Positions 1 to 5,541 of a DNA stretch of 6,245 nt are shown here, piece by piece. The translations under genes were made by a program, and so were the position numbers. The notes under the pieces were generated by a model. The model had not been told where the DNA came from, ran no database searches, and saw only the letters and a program-made list of their open reading frames with translations. This DNA is from CAYMSF01 sp964542255 (GTDB lineage Bacteria > Verrucomicrobiota > Lentisphaeria > Victivallales > Victivallaceae): contig CAZITV010000135.1 of the NCBI GenBank assembly GCA_964542255.1, forward strand, positions 1 through 6,245, in the 5' to 3' direction. How positions within the stretch are numbered: the first letter of the stretch is position 1; every line of letters starts with the position of its first letter.

Positions 1-27
1 ATGCCGGCAATGAATTATAAACAATGA
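1..27 (+). CDS. C-terminal tail of an upstream gene (partial)
   Basis: Reading from base 1 in frame 1 gives MPAMNYKQ followed by TGA at 25-27. The stop would overlap a possible ATG at 24 as ATGA and sits just before the next gene, as expected for tightly packed operon genes. The nine bases ending this frame (AAACAATGA, 19-27) are identical to those ending the ketoisomerase gene (468-476), so both would end in Lys-Gln-stop. Only eight codons are visible, so the product cannot be identified. In sugar-nucleotide operons of this kind an N-acetyltransferase or another sugar enzyme is common at this place, but that is a guess. Confidence 0.35.
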   Translation: MPAMNYKQ

Positions 28-38
28 GGAAGAGTACC

Positions 39-476
39 ATGTCTGTACCAATGCCGATTTTAGTAAAAAACAGCGGGTATGTTGAGCTAAAGAAAATTGT
101 TGATGCGCGCGACGGTGTGCTCTGCATTATGGAGGGCTGCCGCGATATCCCGTTCGACATCAAACGCGTTTACTATATCACCCATATTGAAAACGATGTC
201 AGTATTCGCGGCCGGCACGCGCACCATACCCTGAAACAAGTTATTTTTTGTATCAGCGGCAGTTTTGTGCTGTCGCTGGATGATGGCGCAATTAAACAGG
301 ACATTATGATGCGGCAGAACAATTTAGGGGTAATTTTAGGTAATCATCTCTGGCATACGATGCACGATTTTTCCAACGGCTGCGTTCTGCTGATTGTCGC
401 TTCCGACTATTATGAAGAAGCTGATTACATTAGAAATTACGATGATTTTATTCAATATGTGCAGGTTAAACAATGA
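39..476 (+). CDS. fdtA: dTDP-4-keto-6-deoxyhexose 3,4-ketoisomerase (FdtA/QdtA cupin family)
   Basis: The 145-residue product matches the single-domain cupin ketoisomerases that shift the keto group of dTDP-4-keto-6-deoxyglucose from C4 to C3, the step before 3-amination. Family hallmarks visible are IPFDIKRVYYI (37-47), the RGRHAH motif (57-62) whose two histidines (H60, H62) match the active-site pair of FdtA/QdtA, the core CISGSFVLSLDDG, and the C-terminal ASDYYEEADYIRNYDDF. The usual family length is about 135-145 residues, so the gene is complete. I chose ATG 39 because GAGGA (26-30) lies eight bases upstream. ATG 24 would add MRKST and overlap the upstream stop as ATGA, so coupled initiation there remains possible. 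The 3' end overlaps the aminotransferase gene by ATGA. Whether the product has the galacto (FdtA) or gluco (QdtA) configuration cannot be read from sequence alone, so the symbol is provisional. The product is expected to be cytoplasmic. Confidence 0.88.
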   Translation: MSVPMPILVKNSGYVELKKIVDARDGVLCIMEGCRDIPFDIKRVYYITHIENDVSIRGRHAHHTLKQVIFCISGSFVLSLDDGAIKQDIMMRQNNLGVILGNHLWHTMHDFSNGCVLLIVASDYYEEADYIRNYDDFIQYVQVKQ

Positions 477-1585
477 ATGTCTTACAGTCTAATCCCGGCG
501 CGGCATATATGGCTATCAAACCAGAAATTGACTCCGCCATAGTAACCGCGCTGAATAGCGGCTGGTACATCCTCGGGGAACAGGTAAAAACCTTTGAAAA
601 CAATTTTGCCGCGTTTAACGGCGCCAACTACGCCGTCGGTGTCGCCAATGGTACCGACGCCATTGAAATCGCTCTTAGAGCTCTTGATATTGCTCGAGGT
701 GATAAAGTTGTTACCGTCGCTCATACCGCAGTCGCTACCGTCGCAGCTATCGAACGTGCCGGAGCCGTTCCGGTATTTGTTGACATCCATCCGGGTTCAT
801 TTACGATGAATCCGGAACGTTTGCAGCAGTTGCTGGCTGCGGATAAGGATAAGCAGATAAAAGCAGTTGTTCCAGTCCATCTCTACGGTCATCCCGCTGA
901 TATGGATGCCATCCTCAAAATAGCGGCAGAATACAATCTCAGTGTGGTCGAAGATTGCGCCCAGGCGCACGGTGCGGCGATTAACGGTAAACTAGTCGGT
1001 ACGTTTGGCGATATCGGCGCGTTTAGCTTTTATCCCACCAAAAATCTCGGTGCTATGGGCGATGGCGGCGCCGTCATCACCAACTCCGAATCAATCAGCA
1101 ACCGCCTCCGGGCACTGCGCCAGTACGGCTGGGAAGAACGCTATATCAGCAGCAGCGCCGGCATAAACAGCCGGCTTGACGAGCTGCAGGCAGCGATATT
1201 GAATGTTAAACTTAAATATCTTGGGGCGGCCAACCGCCGCCGTCAGGAAATCGCGGCGCAATACGATGCTGGTTTGGCAGATTTAAATATTATTACACCG
1301 ATTATTTCTTCGGGTTGCGCTCATGTTTATCACCAGTATGTAATTAGAACTGAATGCCGGGAAGAACTGATGTATTACCTGAAGCAGCATGGGGTCGCCA
1401 CCGCAATTCATTACCCGGTGCCGGTGCATCGTCAACCGGCCTATGCGGCGCGTCTTCAGCCGCAGTCATTGCCGGTTACCGAAGGCATTGCCGATTCTAT
1501 TCTCAGCCTGCCGATGTTTCCGGAATTAAATGATGTTGAAGTTGAATATGTGATCAGCACTGTTAAAGCGTTCGGGGACAAATAA
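473..1585 (+). CDS. fdtB: PLP-dependent sugar-nucleotide 3-aminotransferase (DegT/DnrJ/EryC1/StrS family, FdtB/QdtB type)
   Basis: The 370-residue product is a complete DegT/DnrJ/EryC1 aminotransferase (family usually 360-400). Visible landmarks are SGWYILGEQVKTFE (29-42), the cofactor phosphate-binding segment ANGTDAIEIALRAL (58-71), VPVHLYGHPADM (133-144), VEDCAQAHGA (159-168) with D161 expected to contact the pyridine nitrogen, SFYPTKNLGAMGDGGA (185-200) with K190 as the expected Schiff-base lysine, and NSRLDELQAAIL near 232-243. The enzyme should transfer an amino group, usually from glutamate, to the 3-keto sugar made by the preceding ketoisomerase, giving dTDP-3-amino-3,6-dideoxyhexose. 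The ATG overlaps the upstream TGA as ATGA, implying translational coupling. An ATG at 477 is in another frame. Family and pairing are secure. The exact sugar (Fuc3N or Qui3N) is inferred only from the neighbour. Confidence 0.9.
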   Translation: MNVLQSNPGAAYMAIKPEIDSAIVTALNSGWYILGEQVKTFENNFAAFNGANYAVGVANGTDAIEIALRALDIARGDKVVTVAHTAVATVAAIERAGAVPVFVDIHPGSFTMNPERLQQLLAADKDKQIKAVVPVHLYGHPADMDAILKIAAEYNLSVVEDCAQAHGAAINGKLVGTFGDIGAFSFYPTKNLGAMGDGGAVITNSESISNRLRALRQYGWEERYISSSAGINSRLDELQAAILNVKLKYLGAANRRRQEIAAQYDAGLADLNIITPIISSGCAHVYHQYVIRTECREELMYYLKQHGVATAIHYPVPVHRQPAYAARLQPQSLPVTEGIADSILSLPMFPELNDVEVEYVISTVKAFGDK

Positions 1586-1586
1586 A

Positions 1587-2579
1587 TTGCGTTATCATTT
1601 TTGCACATATTTTGACAGTAATTATCTCTGTCAGGGAGTAACGCTGTATCGTTCACTGCGGCGGCAGAACATTGATTTCAAGCTTTATGTTGCCTGTCTG
1701 GATGAGCGTGCATTTGACACCATCGCGCGGCTGCAGCGGGATTGTCCTGAACTGGAGCCAGTTAAGCTTGTTGATATTGAGGCGTTTGATCCAGAGTTCC
1801 ACGCCGTCAAGTCCAACCGCAGCCGGATTGAATACTATTTCACCTTGAGTCCGGTGTTACCGCTGTTTTTATTTAACCGTTACCCGGAGATTGACATTCT
1901 CGGTTATTTGGATGCGGATTTATTGTTTTACTCTTCGCCGCAGCCAATATATGATGAGCTAGGCCAGAATTCACTGCTGATTATCGAACATCGTTTCCCG
2001 GAATGCATCAGATACCGCGAAAAATTTGGCCGATTCAATGTTCAATGCCAGCTTTACCGCAATGATTCATTTGCTTTGGCATGTCTGCGCGACTGGCGGG
2101 AACGCTGCATCGAATGGTGCAGCGATAAATTCGATGGCGAACGTTTTGCCGACCAAAAATATCTTGACCAATGGCCGGAAAAATTTAAAAAGCTGGTCAT
2201 CCTGCAAAACACTGCCGCCGGACTCGCACCGTGGAACTGGTATAACTATACACTCAAAATTATGCCAGATAATACCATGACGGTTGATGGCACCCCGCTG
2301 ATTTTTTATCATTTCCAGGGATTCAAACGCCTTAACAGCTGGATTTTGAACCACGGACTGGGACATTACGGCGCGGTAATGCCGAGTAATTTGCTGCAAT
2401 GGTTTTATGCCGGGTATATGCGCGAATTGAATCTTACCTACCAATGGCTCAATAATGAACTAAAAATGCCGGATATCTCTTTGCCGTGGCGTAATAACCG
2501 TACCGGCTTTTCCAAGTTCCGCGCTATCCTCTCCGGCATCAAACACCGCGGCTTGATGTGGTACCGCGGGAATGGCTAA
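1587..2579 (+). CDS. GT-A-fold glycosyltransferase of the polysaccharide cluster
   Basis: The 330-residue product opens with MRYHFCTYFDSNYLCQGVTLYRSL, the style of nucleotide-sugar transferases in which the first strand and helix hold the donor nucleotide. It has a DxD metal-binding motif in GYLDADLLFYSS (D109, D111), preceded by SRIEYYFTLSPVLPLFL. Further conserved-looking blocks are EHRFPE, FADQKYLDQWPEKF, AAGLAPWNWYNY and IFYHFQGFKRLNSW. It resembles GT8-like enzymes found in O-antigen or capsule clusters. Donor and acceptor are unknown, though the preceding two genes suggest a glycan containing a 3-amino-3,6-dideoxyhexose. There is no signal peptide or clear membrane helix, so it probably acts at the inner face of the membrane. 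The start is TTG at 1587, one base after the preceding TAA, with GGGGA (1574-1578) eight bases upstream. It is the last gene of the operon seen here. Confidence 0.85.
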   Translation: MRYHFCTYFDSNYLCQGVTLYRSLRRQNIDFKLYVACLDERAFDTIARLQRDCPELEPVKLVDIEAFDPEFHAVKSNRSRIEYYFTLSPVLPLFLFNRYPEIDILGYLDADLLFYSSPQPIYDELGQNSLLIIEHRFPECIRYREKFGRFNVQCQLYRNDSFALACLRDWRERCIEWCSDKFDGERFADQKYLDQWPEKFKKLVILQNTAAGLAPWNWYNYTLKIMPDNTMTVDGTPLIFYHFQGFKRLNSWILNHGLGHYGAVMPSNLLQWFYAGYMRELNLTYQWLNNELKMPDISLPWRNNRTGFSKFRAILSGIKHRGLMWYRGNG

Positions 2580-2653
2580 ACATTTTCGAGTCCAATGGAC
2601 AACTGCCGCTGGCAGGCTTTTGAATGTGACCGGAATTATTATTTTATACTTGT

Positions 2654-2815
2654 GAGCTAATTTCAAAACTCTTCCGAGATTTTTGCGTCTTTTTCGAGTT
2701 TTGGCGACTTAAGCTCATCTTGCGTAACGCTGCTACGCTAGATTTCGCTTAAAATCGTCAAAATCTTCAAAAAATCCTGCAAAACATCAATTCAAAATAG
2801 TTTTGCAATTACCTC
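2654..2815. repeat. 162-bp imperfect palindrome, MITE-like, flanked by TTGT direct repeats
   Basis: The two halves are inverted copies for almost their whole length around a loop at 2727-2733. Inner stem: GCGTA (2722-2726) with TACGC (2734-2738), then ATCT (2717-2720) with AGAT (2740-2743), TTAAGC (2709-2714) with GCTTAA (2747-2752), and TTTTGGCGA (2699-2707) with TCGTCAAAA (2755-2763, one G-T). The middle is more degenerate. The outer end is clear again: GAGCTAATTTCAAAACT (2654-2670) pairs with AGTTTTGCAATTACCTC (2799-2815) with two mismatches. TTGT lies directly outside each end (2650-2653 and 2816-2819), as a 4-bp target-site duplication would. There is no internal ORF. It may be a non-autonomous insertion or a dispersed intergenic hairpin. 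That it is mobile is inference. Confidence 0.65.
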
Positions 2816-2840
2816 TTGTTAAATTAATTAACCGGTGTTA

Positions 2841-2869
2841 TTGTCTTGTAACTGTTATTAACGTAAAAA
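2841..2869 (+). promoter_or_regulatory. Candidate sigma70-like promoter of the AsmA-like gene
   Basis: TTGTCT (2841-2846) resembles a -35 box and TAAAAA (2864-2869) a -10 box, separated by 17 bases. Both match the consensus in four of six positions. The site lies just upstream of the gene and outside the long palindrome. AT-rich DNA produces such matches easily, so this is only a candidate. Confidence 0.3.
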
Positions 2870-2888
2870 TTTAGATGTGGAGCGTACG

Positions 2889-3692
2889 ATGAAAGTAAAA
2901 AAAGTAGTTGGAATTAGTGTGATTGTGTTGGCGGCAGTATGCCTGACAATGGTGGTGGTGGTAATTTTGTCGCTGAATACGCTGATAACTACCGGTATAA
3001 AAACCTTCGGCAGCGAGGCTACAGGCACAAAAGTGGATATTCAAAAGGTCAATATTTCCTTCTTAAGCGGCAGTGTGGAGCTGTCCGGAATGCAGATAGC
3101 CAACCCGTCTGGATACAAAGAAGCCAATGCTTTCGGGTTCGGCCGCTTTTATGTCAACCTGAAGCTGAAATCGCTCTTAACCGATAAAATTATTGTTGAT
3201 AATATTATTATCGAGGATATTGCCGTTGATATGGAACCGTCTATGTCTAAAGGCAGTAATTTGCAGGAAATTAAAAACAATATTATGAAATATTGCAAAA
3301 TCGACCCCAATGCACCAAAAACAGAGCCAAAAGATGCTCCGGCAAAGCAGCCAGCACCACCAGCTGATGATAAGAAAGGCAAAAAAGTAGTCATCAATAA
3401 CTTCGAAATTAGAAGCGGCACCATCATTTTTGCCGCCAAAGATATCGGGCTGAGCGCAAAAATACCAATGCCCAAAGTTAGCATCCAAGGTATCGGCGCT
3501 GATAGCGATGACGGCAAACCCGCCGGTGACGTCTTGCTCGAAATCTATAATAAAACCTTGGAAAGCATTACCAAAACCGCAAATGCCGGTCAACTCAATG
3601 CTCTTACCAATGAATCAACCCAAGCTGTTAAAGACCTTGGTGCTGGCGCCAAGGAAGGCGTGGACAAACTGAAGAAAGCTTTCGGATTCTGA
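2889..3692 (+). CDS. Membrane-anchored AsmA-like protein
   Basis: The 267-residue product starts with a short basic stretch (MKVKKV) and a strong hydrophobic segment at about residues 6-31, which should anchor it in the inner membrane with the rest in the periplasm. The next part (about 43-125), with GTKVDIQKVNISFLSGSVELSGMQIANP-type sequence, FGFGRFYVNLKLKSLL and DKIIVDNIIIEDIAVDME, has the alternating beta-strand pattern and wording of the AsmA N-terminal region. A Pro/Ala/Lys/Asp-rich linker (about 143-166) follows, then another strand-rich segment (KKVVINNFEIRSGTIIF) and an amphipathic C-terminal tail (AVKDLGAGAKEGVDKLKKAFGF). AsmA-related proteins are linked to outer-membrane biogenesis and phospholipid transport. 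The function of this short version is unknown. I chose ATG 2889 because GGAG (2879-2882) is six bases upstream; GTG 2877 would add four residues and has no good ribosome site. It appears monocistronic. Confidence 0.72.
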   Translation: MKVKKVVGISVIVLAAVCLTMVVVVILSLNTLITTGIKTFGSEATGTKVDIQKVNISFLSGSVELSGMQIANPSGYKEANAFGFGRFYVNLKLKSLLTDKIIVDNIIIEDIAVDMEPSMSKGSNLQEIKNNIMKYCKIDPNAPKTEPKDAPAKQPAPPADDKKGKKVVINNFEIRSGTIIFAAKDIGLSAKIPMPKVSIQGIGADSDDGKPAGDVLLEIYNKTLESITKTANAGQLNALTNESTQAVKDLGAGAKEGVDKLKKAFGF

Positions 3693-3710
3693 ACCGCAGT
3701 AAAATATTTA

Positions 3711-3760
3711 ATACCAATGAGCGATCAATCGAAAGTCTATTAATGAAATCGAATTGGTAT
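3711..3760. repeat. 50-bp interrupted palindrome
   Basis: ATACCAAT (3711-3718) pairs with ATTGGTAT (3753-3760). Just inside, CGAT (3722-3725) pairs with ATCG (3748-3751). The centre is unpaired and AT-rich. No T-run follows directly, so it is a poor terminator. It may be a small dispersed palindromic repeat. Confidence 0.5.
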
Positions 3761-3765
3761 AAATT

Positions 3766-3799
3766 ACAGGCGCGCCCGCCGCAAGGTTGTCGCGCCTGT
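3766..3799 (+). terminator. Possible terminator hairpin of the AsmA-like gene
   Basis: ACAGGCGCG (3766-3774) pairs perfectly with CGCGCCTGT (3791-3799), a 9-bp GC-rich stem with a 16-base loop. It lies 73 bases after the stop codon. The following bases (TGCATTTCT) are only weakly T-rich, so intrinsic termination on this strand would be modest. It may act in both directions. Confidence 0.5.
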
Positions 3800-3812
3800 T
3801 GCATTTCTAGGC

Positions 3813-3847
3813 AAAAAAATAATGCCGATATGAAATACCGGCATTAT
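3813..3847 (-). terminator. Intrinsic terminator of asd
   Basis: On the minus strand ATAATGCCG and CGGCATTAT form a perfect 9-bp stem (3839-3847 with 3819-3827) around an 11-base loop, followed by a run of T (A at 3813-3819 on the plus strand). It starts about 20 bases after the asd stop codon. This is the standard layout of a Rho-independent terminator. Confidence 0.85.
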
Positions 3848-3868
3848 GAAGCAACATAGAATGAAATC

Positions 3869-4876
3869 TTAGAATATTAATTCTGCGATCTGTACTGCGT
3901 TGAGCGCGGCGCCTTTCAGCACCTGATCGCCACTGACGAAGATATCCAGACCGCGCTTGTCATCGCGGGAGTTATCCTGACGAATACGGCCGACCAGCAC
4001 CTCATAGCGGTCGGAAGCATCAATCGGCATCGGATATTTTTTATTCGACGGATCATCAACAACTAATACTCCTGGAGCATTGCTGAGAATCGCTTTTGCC
4101 TCGGCCGGAGTAATATCATTTTCAAATTCCAAATTCAGCGCTTCTGAATGCGCCCGCATTACCGGAACCCGGACACAGGTACAGGAAACTTTTAAATTAG
4201 GATGATGCAGCATCTTGCGGCTCTCATAGAGCATCTTCATCTCTTCTTTGGTATAACCATTTTCCAGAAATACATCTATATGCGGAATCAAGTTGAAGCC
4301 GATGCGGTGGGCAAATACTTCCGGCTTAATCGGTTCGCCGTTGAGCAGTTGACGGGTTTGCACCATCATCTCTTCCATCCCTTTGGCGCCGGCGCCGCTG
4401 GTTGCCTGATAAGTTGCCGCGACCAGACGTTTCAACGTCTTGGCCCGGTGCAGCGGCGCTACTGCCACCAGCATGATAATAGTCGAACAATTCGGATTGG
4501 CAATTACGCCTTTGTGCCATTTTACATCTTCAGGATTGACTTCCGGCACGACCAGGGGTACATCATCTTCCATACGGAATGCGCTGGAATTATCAATCAT
4601 CACTGCCCCGGCATCCACTACTGATTTGCGGAATTCACGCGAAATTCCTGCTCCGGCGCTGAATAATGCAATATCAATACCGGCAAACGAGTCCTGTTTC
4701 AGCTCTTCAACGGCAATTTCTGTTCCGCGAAACATCAATTTTTTACCAACCGAGCGCGCCGAAGCGAGCAAGCGCAAATTTTTTACTGGAAAATTTCTTT
4801 TTTCCAGCGTCTTAATCATCTCAATTCCAACCGCACCGGTCGCACCGGCAACTGCAACATTGTACTCTTTTGCCAT
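3869..4876 (-). CDS. asd: Aspartate-semialdehyde dehydrogenase
   Basis: The 335-residue product reduces aspartyl phosphate to aspartate semialdehyde with NADPH, the branch-point step to lysine and diaminopimelate, threonine, methionine and isoleucine. The N-terminal nucleotide-binding loop is GATGAVG (11-17). NSSAFRMEDDVPLVVPEVN (96-114) contains the expected phosphate-binding arginine R101. NPNCSTI gives the catalytic cysteine C130, which forms the acyl-enzyme. QATSGAG (157-163) and VMRAHSEAL (239-247) supply the usual active-site glutamine and histidine (Q157, H243). The C-terminal VGRIRQDNSRDDKRGLDIFVSGDQVLKGAALNAVQIAE block is family-typical. Length and motifs fit the bacterial type. ATG 4876 has GAGG seven bases upstream (4884-4887). 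The gene stands alone between a gene-free stretch and its own terminator, so it is probably monocistronic. I saw nothing resembling a lysine riboswitch upstream. Confidence 0.96.
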   Translation of the reverse strand: MAKEYNVAVAGATGAVGIEMIKTLEKRNFPVKNLRLLASARSVGKKLMFRGTEIAVEELKQDSFAGIDIALFSAGAGISREFRKSVVDAGAVMIDNSSAFRMEDDVPLVVPEVNPEDVKWHKGVIANPNCSTIIMLVAVAPLHRAKTLKRLVAATYQATSGAGAKGMEEMMVQTRQLLNGEPIKPEVFAHRIGFNLIPHIDVFLENGYTKEEMKMLYESRKMLHHPNLKVSCTCVRVPVMRAHSEALNLEFENDITPAEAKAILSNAPGVLVVDDPSNKKYPMPIDASDRYEVLVGRIRQDNSRDDKRGLDIFVSGDQVLKGAALNAVQIAELIF

Positions 4877-4924
4877 TTGTTTGCCTCAAATTCTAAAAAT
4901 ATTTTTGGGGTAATCCAACCACCC

Positions 4925-4941
4925 GTGCCTGAATCAGGCAC
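4925..4941. promoter_or_regulatory. 17-base perfect palindrome upstream of asd
   Basis: GTGCCTGA and TCAGGCAC flank a single central A, 48 bases upstream of the asd start codon. The one-base centre suits a dimeric DNA-binding protein better than an RNA hairpin. No regulator is recognisable from the site, and a role in asd control is inferred from position only. Confidence 0.35.
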
Positions 4942-5106
4942 AGCATTCTATTCAAAATAAGCTTTGCAAGCATATATATTGCTCTCAAAACTATAAAAGA
5001 ATCAGTAATATACCAGCATTTTTTTTTTTTGCAATTTCATCTGTTTCTTTTTTTATAAAAAAATCTTGGATGGTAACGGCTTAATCTTGATGCGACAACC
5101 GGGCTG

Positions 5107-5143
5107 CTCCGTACGACGGAGTGCGATATACCGCTCCGCGGAG
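5107..5143. repeat. Pair of adjacent CTCCG palindromes
   Basis: CTCCGT-ACG-ACGGAG (5107-5121) is a 6-bp stem with a three-base loop. Thirteen bases later CTCCGCGGAG (5134-5143) is a perfect 10-base palindrome. Both start with the same CTCCG half-site. They lie at the left border of the GC-rich repeat zone, next to a CCGGGCTG element (5099-5106) that recurs at 5354 and 5503. Confidence 0.5.
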
Positions 5144-5160
5144 TCGGACTCGTCTGACAA

Positions 5161-5205
5161 AACACGGTTGACACAGAGGTCAACCCTTCACGGGCGGGTA
5201 AACCC
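5161..5205. repeat. 45-bp direct repeat, copy 1
   Basis: This copy matches 5282-5326 at 43 of 45 positions. It contains the hairpin GGTTGAC-ACAGAG-GTCAACC (5166-5185) followed by a GGCGGGTAAACCC end. The start-to-start distance between copies is 121 bp. The function is unknown. The near-identity in otherwise unconstrained intergenic DNA suggests recent duplication or a dispersed element. Confidence 0.8.
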
Positions 5206-5281
5206 CATAGCTATCAAGCTAAGACGATATGAGCTCATTTGAACCCCATATCCAACTGTGAATGACTGTCTCAAACCTTGG

Positions 5282-5326
5282 AACACGGTTGACACAGAGG
5301 TCAACCCTCCACCGGCGGGTAAACCC
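5282..5326. repeat. 45-bp direct repeat, copy 2
   Basis: This is the second copy of the element at 5161-5205, differing at 5309 and 5313. The internal hairpin (GGTTGAC 5287-5293, GTCAACC 5300-5306) is perfectly kept, both differences falling outside it. The copy runs on into CTCCAGGGAGGG and the GC-rich 27-bp module. Confidence 0.8.
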
Positions 5327-5334
5327 TCCAGGGA

Positions 5335-5361
5335 GGGCGGTGCTCCGTCGCCGCCGGGCTG
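5335..5361. repeat. 27-bp GC-rich hairpin module, copy A
   Basis: The module starts GGGCGGTGCTCC and ends GCCGCCGGGCTG. It matches 5484-5510 at 24 of 27 positions, and all three differences are transitions. GGCGG pairs with CCGCC around an inner loop. In this copy the sixth pair of the stem is G-T (or G-U in RNA) where copy B has a normal C-G pair, so pairing is kept. Confidence 0.65.
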
Positions 5362-5374
5362 CTGGCTGTTCCCC

Positions 5375-5464
5375 ATTGGATATTGGATATTCCGTGTTGG
5401 ATATTGGACATTCTCCCGCAGGGCGGGATCCCGCGAATGCGGGACGCGATATTGGATATTTGAT
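5375..5464. repeat. Degenerate 7-bp tandem repeat (ATTGGAT) interrupted by two hairpins
   Basis: ATTGGAT occurs at 5375 and 5382, GTTGGAT at 5396, ATTGGAC at 5403, ATTGGAT at 5451 and ATTTGAT at 5458. The array is split by a GC-rich insert at 5414-5444 made of two tandem hairpins with the same arms: TCCCGC-AGG-GCGGGA then TCCCGC-GAAT-GCGGGA. Period-7 GGATATT-type arrays occur in intergenic DNA of various bacteria. No function is apparent. Confidence 0.7.
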
Positions 5465-5483
5465 CCTTAACTTGATAGCTATG

Positions 5484-5510
5484 GGGCGGCGCTCTGTTGC
5501 CGCCGGGCTG
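5484..5510. repeat. 27-bp GC-rich hairpin module, copy B
   Basis: This is the second copy of the module at 5335-5361, with a perfect GGCGGC (5485-5490) and GCCGCC stem around an eight-base loop. It overlaps the right arm of the 16-bp inverted repeat by three bases. A weaker relative (AGCGCTCTG then CCGCC and CTGGACTG) follows at about 5566-5588, so the unit may be present three times. Confidence 0.65.
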
Positions 5511-5522
5511 TTTTGGTGTAGT

Positions 5523-5541
5523 GCCCTCGCTCTGAGAGGGC
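5523..5541. repeat. Short hairpin GCCCTC/GAGGGC
   Basis: GCCCTC (5523-5528) pairs with GAGGGC (5536-5541) across a seven-base loop. It lies between module copy B and the degenerate third copy and continues the chain of small palindromes. No T-run follows, so it is not a typical terminator. Confidence 0.45.

Larger units (their letters stand above)
2580..2876. other. Gene-free gap with a long palindrome and a possible promoter
   Basis: No open frame here looks like a protein gene. The first 70 bases carry no recognisable terminator with a clean stem and T-run. Bases 2654-2815 form one long imperfect inverted repeat (separate entry), which as RNA would fold into a long hairpin and could also act as the terminator of the polysaccharide operon. 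The last 60 bases are AT-rich and hold a candidate promoter for the AsmA-like gene. Confidence 0.7.
3693..3868. other. Convergent intergenic region with three hairpins
   Basis: This space separates the AsmA-like gene (+) from asd (-), which point at each other. It holds three inverted repeats one after another (3711-3760, 3766-3799, 3819-3847), the last with an A-run that is a U-run for the minus strand. No coding frame is apparent. Confidence 0.75.
5203..5486. repeat. 16-bp perfect inverted repeat bounding a 284-bp segment
   Basis: CCCCATAGCTATCAAG (5203-5218) is the exact reverse complement of CTTGATAGCTATGGGG (5471-5486). Between them lie the second 45-bp repeat, a 27-bp GC module and the 7-bp tandem repeats. 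The arms look like terminal repeats, but no transposase or target duplication is visible. Alternatively, they are two inverted copies of a small dispersed unit. Confidence 0.65.

Noticed and set aside
24..38. Extension of the ketoisomerase to ATG 24
   Set aside because: ATG 39 has a good GAGGA site at the proper distance, while ATG 24 has none. Kept only as an alternative because of the ATGA overlap with the probable upstream stop.
482..790. Minus-strand 102-codon frame opposite the aminotransferase
   Set aside because: The plus-strand aminotransferase is certain, and the antisense frame has low-complexity Ser/Asp/Gly sequence with no known motif.
2580..2876. Small protein gene in the gap after the glycosyltransferase
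   Set aside because: No start with a ribosome site leads to a plausible frame. The gap is accounted for by the long palindrome and the promoter region.
3149..3593. Minus-strand open frames opposite the AsmA-like gene
   Set aside because: They are shadows of a gene with a convincing anchor, ribosome site and family pattern on the plus strand.
4877..5100. Lysine riboswitch or other leader element for asd
   Set aside because: I could not recognise the conserved core of the lysine riboswitch or a transcription-attenuation hairpin before the asd start. The region is AT-rich with homopolymer runs.
5161..5464. CRISPR array
   Set aside because: There are only two 45-bp repeats with unlike surroundings, and the 7-bp units are tandem without spacers. 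No cas gene is near.
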